Shown here piece after piece: positions 61,463 through 64,000 of a DNA stretch of 64,000 nucleotides (position 1 is the first letter of the stretch; every line of letters starts with the position of its first letter). The notes under the pieces were generated by a model that did not search any database, was not told the DNA's origin, and saw only the letters and a program-made list of their open reading frames with translations. This DNA is from PALSA-270 sp963770245. GTDB lineage: Bacteria; Acidobacteriota; Terriglobia; Terriglobales; Acidobacteriaceae. The position numbers were made by a program, and so were the translations under genes. Location: contig CAVYOX010000015.1 in the NCBI GenBank assembly GCA_963770245.1, positions 1 through 64,000 on the forward strand, read 5' to 3'.

Positions 61463-62326
61463 ATGGCCATCGCAGTGGTCACAGGATCGAGCACCGGTAT
61501 CGGCCAGGCTAGTGCGGTCACGCTGGCCCGCGCCGGACATACGGTGTACGCCACCATGCGCAGTCCGGAGGGCGGCGGAGGGGAATTGCGGGCGATCGCA
61601 GGCCAAGAGAATCTGCCTCTCCGCTTCGTCGCGCTCGACGTGAATTCGGACGAATCGGTCCGCGAAGCCTTCGCCGGCATGCTGGCGGAAGCCGGACGCA
61701 TCGACGTGCTGGTGAACAACGCCGGGATCGGCAACGGCGGGCCGGTCGAGGAAACGCCCATCGAAGTCTTTCGGGCCGTGATGGAGACTAACTTTTTCGG
61801 AGCCCTGCGCTGCACGCGAGCGGTGTTGCCCGGAATGCGAGAGCGAGGCATCGGGTGCATCGTCAACGTCAGTTCAGTGGCAGGCCGCGTTTCCTCTTCG
61901 CCGCAAGCCCCCTATTCCTCTTCCAAGTTTGCCTTGGAGGCGCTGAGCGAATCGCTGGCGCAGGAGGTGAAGGCCTTCGGCATACGCGTGGCCATCGTCG
62001 AACCAGGTGTGATCGCCACCCCGATCTTTGGCAAAATCGAGGCCGTCCCCAAAGCTACGCGCTATCCGCAGCTGAGGCGATTGAACGCCCTGTTCCGCAC
62101 CTCGCTCGAGAACCCCGTCTCTCCCTACCTGGTCGGGGAGAAGATTCGCGAGATTGTGGATAGCGGTACCTGGCAGTTGCGTCATCCCGTAGGTCCGGAT
62201 GCGGCCGGACTCCTGGCCTGGCGCGCGTCTATGACTGACGAGCAGTGGGTGGATTGGGGGGCCCAGAGCGATGAGGCCTGGGTTCGCTCGGTGCATGACA
62301 TCTTAGGCCTGGACGTCAAGCTCTAG
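61463..62326 (+). CDS. Short-chain dehydrogenase/reductase (SDR)
   Basis: The 287-residue protein is a classical SDR. The cofactor motif is TGSSTGIG at residues 7-14, LDVNS lies near the adenine site, and NNAGIGNGGPV follows. The catalytic Ser is in NVSSVAG, and YSSSK supplies Tyr151 and Lys155. The following stretch EPGVIATPIFGKIEA belongs to the substrate loop. An Arg in RSPEG after strand 2 suggests NADP preference. The substrate is not deducible. A perfect palindrome GACCGATCGGTC begins at the last base of the stop codon (62326-62337). Confidence 0.95.
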   Translation: MAIAVVTGSSTGIGQASAVTLARAGHTVYATMRSPEGGGGELRAIAGQENLPLRFVALDVNSDESVREAFAGMLAEAGRIDVLVNNAGIGNGGPVEETPIEVFRAVMETNFFGALRCTRAVLPGMRERGIGCIVNVSSVAGRVSSSPQAPYSSSKFALEALSESLAQEVKAFGIRVAIVEPGVIATPIFGKIEAVPKATRYPQLRRLNALFRTSLENPVSPYLVGEKIREIVDSGTWQLRHPVGPDAAGLLAWRASMTDEQWVDWGAQSDEAWVRSVHDILGLDVKL

Positions 62327-62492
62327 ACCGATCGGTCGGGGCATCGCTTCCTGAGATGGGACGGGAAAAACGGGCTGCGCTTCCGCTAGTTCAACAGCCA
62401 CGCGAATAGAGTGCCTTATTCGTCAGCCAGTTACAAACAATTCTTAATGTGATATTTTGATTTCAAGAAACTTGGGGCAGGGGGATGCGGGT

Positions 62493-62889
62493 CTAGTTCA
62501 ATCCCTTGACTGCGTAGCCTTCCGACAGCACCTGATCATAGACACAGACATACGCCTTTCCGTCGAATGGAAAGCGCTCCCGTCTTCAGCCGTTCGCGCA
62601 GGGTTTCGCCTTCGAGCAGCTCGGAGACCACATAGAACACCCCACGTTCGTCCCCAGTGTCGAAAATCGAAACAATGTTGGGATGATTGAGCGCAGCAGC
62701 CGCGCGTGCTTCCTGCGCAAAGCGTTCCAGACGATCGCGATCCGCCGAAAAAGACGCCGGTAGTGCCTTGATCGCCACATCGCGTCCTAGCCGGGTATCC
62801 GGGGCACGGTACACTTCGCCCATGCCGCCCGCACCGAGCGGAGACCGGATCTCATAGGGTCCCAGAATCGTTCCAGCGGAGAGTGCCAT
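62493..62889 (-). pseudogene. Ser/Thr kinase gutted by internal deletion
   Basis: The ATG at 62889 starts MALSAGTILGPYEIRSPLGA, then GMGEVYRAPDTRLGRDVAIK, a normal kinase N-lobe with glycine loop and Lys, followed by LNHPNIVSIFDTGDERGVFY. After LRERLKTGALSIRRK the frame ends at 62536. In the next frame the sequence reads AYVCVYDQVLSEGYAVKGLN and stops at 62493. That resembles the usual last residues of acidobacterial kinase/TolB-propeller proteins (YAY.Y.R.LSDLY.VEGL). The whole catalytic lobe (HRD, DFG) and the propeller are missing. Confidence 0.7.
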
Positions 62890-63093
62890 TCGTGGGCTGC
62901 CTGATAACGGCATTTCAACTGTACGACCGAAACCCGGCCTAGGGGAATGTTCAACCCGCCTCCCGATATGCCGCTCGAGGTCCGCGCCGGCAGGGGCGAG
63001 GCCAGTGACAGGAATGTCGGCTATTTGTCATTGCTGGCAGCGTGCCGGTTCCACTAACCTTGCTTCGTCTTAGAAGTTCAGCGATTTCGAACA

Positions 63094-64000
63094 TCAAGAA
63101 TGCAACTTAGACGCATGCACTCCAACGACTTGCGGAGTAAAGCGGAGGACCCCATCTGCAATGCCGCTTTCGAGCAACTGGACGAACTGGTCGGGAGGTA
63201 ATGCCTTAGAGAAGTAATATCCTTGCGCCTCGTCACACTGGCGAGCTTGCAAGAAAGCCAGTTCTTGTTTCGTTTCTACGCCTTCAGCAACCACGCGCAG
63301 CTTTAGGCTTCGACCCATGGCGATCACGGCGGACACGATAGTTGTCTCCTCGGGAGTGGTGGTGATCTGACGAACAAATGACTGATCGATCTTCAAAGCG
63401 TCAATTGGAAATTTTCTTAGATAGCTCAAGCTGGAATAGCCGGTACCGAAGTCGTCCACCGTGAGTTGCACCCCCCTCGCCCGCAGAGTCTTGAGGGTGG
63501 CTTCGGTCGACTCGGCATGCTTCATCAGAACGCTTTCGGTCAGCTCCAGTTCGAGAGATCCCGCATCCAAGCCCGTATCCCTGAGCACTCCAACGATGTC
63601 TTCCAGAAAGTTCTCGCCTCGGAACTGCAGCGCGGAAATGTTCACCGCCATTGTAGCCAAGGAAAAGCCTGCGTCGAGCCAGGCCATGGCTTGCCTGCAG
63701 GCTTCCACAAGGACCCAATGGCCGATCGGCAGAATGAGGCCGCAGGCTTCCGCCACCGGAATGAACTGCGCCGGCGAAATCGGCCCCCGAACCGGATGCG
63801 TCCACCGAATCAATGCCTCGGCGCCCGTAATCTCGCCCGTCCTGAGATTGATCCTCGGCTGATAGTGCAGCGCGAACTCCTTCCGTTCTAGGGCCCGCCG
63901 CAGATTTTCCTCGATGGATTGCCGCTCCACGGCGCGGACGTTCATGGCAGGCTTGAAAAACTGATAGCTCTGCTGCCTGCTTTCTTTTGCCTGGTACATG
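63094..64000 (-). CDS. EAL-domain cyclic-di-GMP phosphodiesterase, C-terminal part
   Basis: The reading frame runs off the right edge. The visible 301 or so residues begin with MYQAKESRQQ, the usual end of a GGDEF domain (AMY.AK). A complete EAL domain follows: FALHYQPRINLRTGEITGAE, then EALIRW at the signature, NISALQFRGENFL, ELTESVLMKH, the catalytic DDFGTGYSSLSYL, KIDQSFVRQI and AEGVETKQEL. Metal-binding residues (Glu of EAL, Asn, Glu of ELTES, Asp-Asp) appear intact, so it should cleave c-di-GMP. The upstream sensor domains lie outside the window. Confidence 0.94.
   Translation of the reverse strand, partial: MYQAKESRQQSYQFFKPAMNVRAVERQSIEENLRRALERKEFALHYQPRINLRTGEITGAEALIRWTHPVRGPISPAQFIPVAEACGLILPIGHWVLVEACRQAMAWLDAGFSLATMAVNISALQFRGENFLEDIVGVLRDTGLDAGSLELELTESVLMKHAESTEATLKTLRARGVQLTVDDFGTGYSSLSYLRKFPIDALKIDQSFVRQITTTPEETTIVSAVIAMGRSLKLRVVAEGVETKQELAFLQARQCDEAQGYYFSKALPPDQFVQLLESGIADGVLRFTPQVVGVHASKLHS

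Noticed and set aside
62326..62337. Palindrome GACCGATCGGTC at the SDR stop codon as terminator
   Set aside because: A perfect palindrome without loop or T-tract; probably coincidental.
1..64000. tRNA, rRNA, CRISPR array, IS element or prophage
   Set aside because: No cloverleaf-like sequence, regularly spaced repeats, transposase, integrase or phage structural genes were recognised by eye on either strand.

Overview
The window is GC-rich bacterial DNA that looks like Acidobacteriota (Terriglobia-like). The main reason is the repeated occurrence of MacB/FtsX-type orphan permeases without an ATPase partner (the ADOP family): one partial at the left edge, one frameshifted (29773-32214), one intact (47006-49483), one remnant (57678-58187) and one strongly modified derivative behind a PadR regulator (42541-44037). 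Eukaryotic-type Ser/Thr kinases, a DUF3617 protein and a FecR/DUF6600-type protein fit the same group. The assignment is inference from family content; there is no rRNA or other phylogenetic marker here.

Layout. 1-13 kb: ADOP N-terminus, ChaN-like lipoprotein flanked by a diverged direct repeat, ArsR regulator, secreted M61 peptidase with PDZ, YncE-like propeller, GNAT, a minus-strand KdsC/DinB group, a DedA-like protein coupled to a tiny membrane protein, a Gfo/Idh/MocA oxidoreductase followed by a frameshifted metallothionein gene, a single-domain response regulator and an MscS channel. 13-21 kb: large FecR-domain protein with a clear terminator, S4-domain (Hsp15-like) protein plus GNAT, a 14-TM-type efflux pump, a VOC protein and a lipoprotein. 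21-29 kb: a secreted protein made of two tandem copies of one domain, then the most coherent operon of the window: a Tat-exported molybdenum hydroxylase (2Fe-2S, Moco and FAD/4Fe-4S subunits) followed by a formate-dehydrogenase-type cytochrome b and a small helical protein. 33-42 kb: an EmrAB-TolC-type tripartite efflux operon with a cytidylate-kinase-like gene behind it, and an ABC ATPase/permease pair. 42-51 kb: PadR regulator with a striking inverted repeat and its ADOP-derived partner, malate synthase A, a cupin, an intact ADOP permease, an isoprenylcysteine-methyltransferase-like protein and an AhpD-like protein. 51-64 kb: a kinase/NB-ARC/TPR fusion, an MFS exporter, a transglutaminase-like protein, a VIT-family transporter, an SDR enzyme and the EAL domain of a cyclic-di-GMP phosphodiesterase cut by the right edge.

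A second theme is gene decay. At least nine loci are frameshifted or truncated. In four of them (UspA at 38661-38943, TrmO-like at 46588-46954, ADOP at 57678-58187, Ser/Thr kinase at 62493-62889) recognisable sequence flanks a missing interior, which single-base sequencing errors cannot produce. Single-base frameshifts (metallothionein, ADOP at 30-32 kb, membrane/coiled-coil gene at 6.5-6.9 kb) could be real or assembly errors and need read-level checks. No tRNA, rRNA, CRISPR array, insertion sequence or prophage was recognised.
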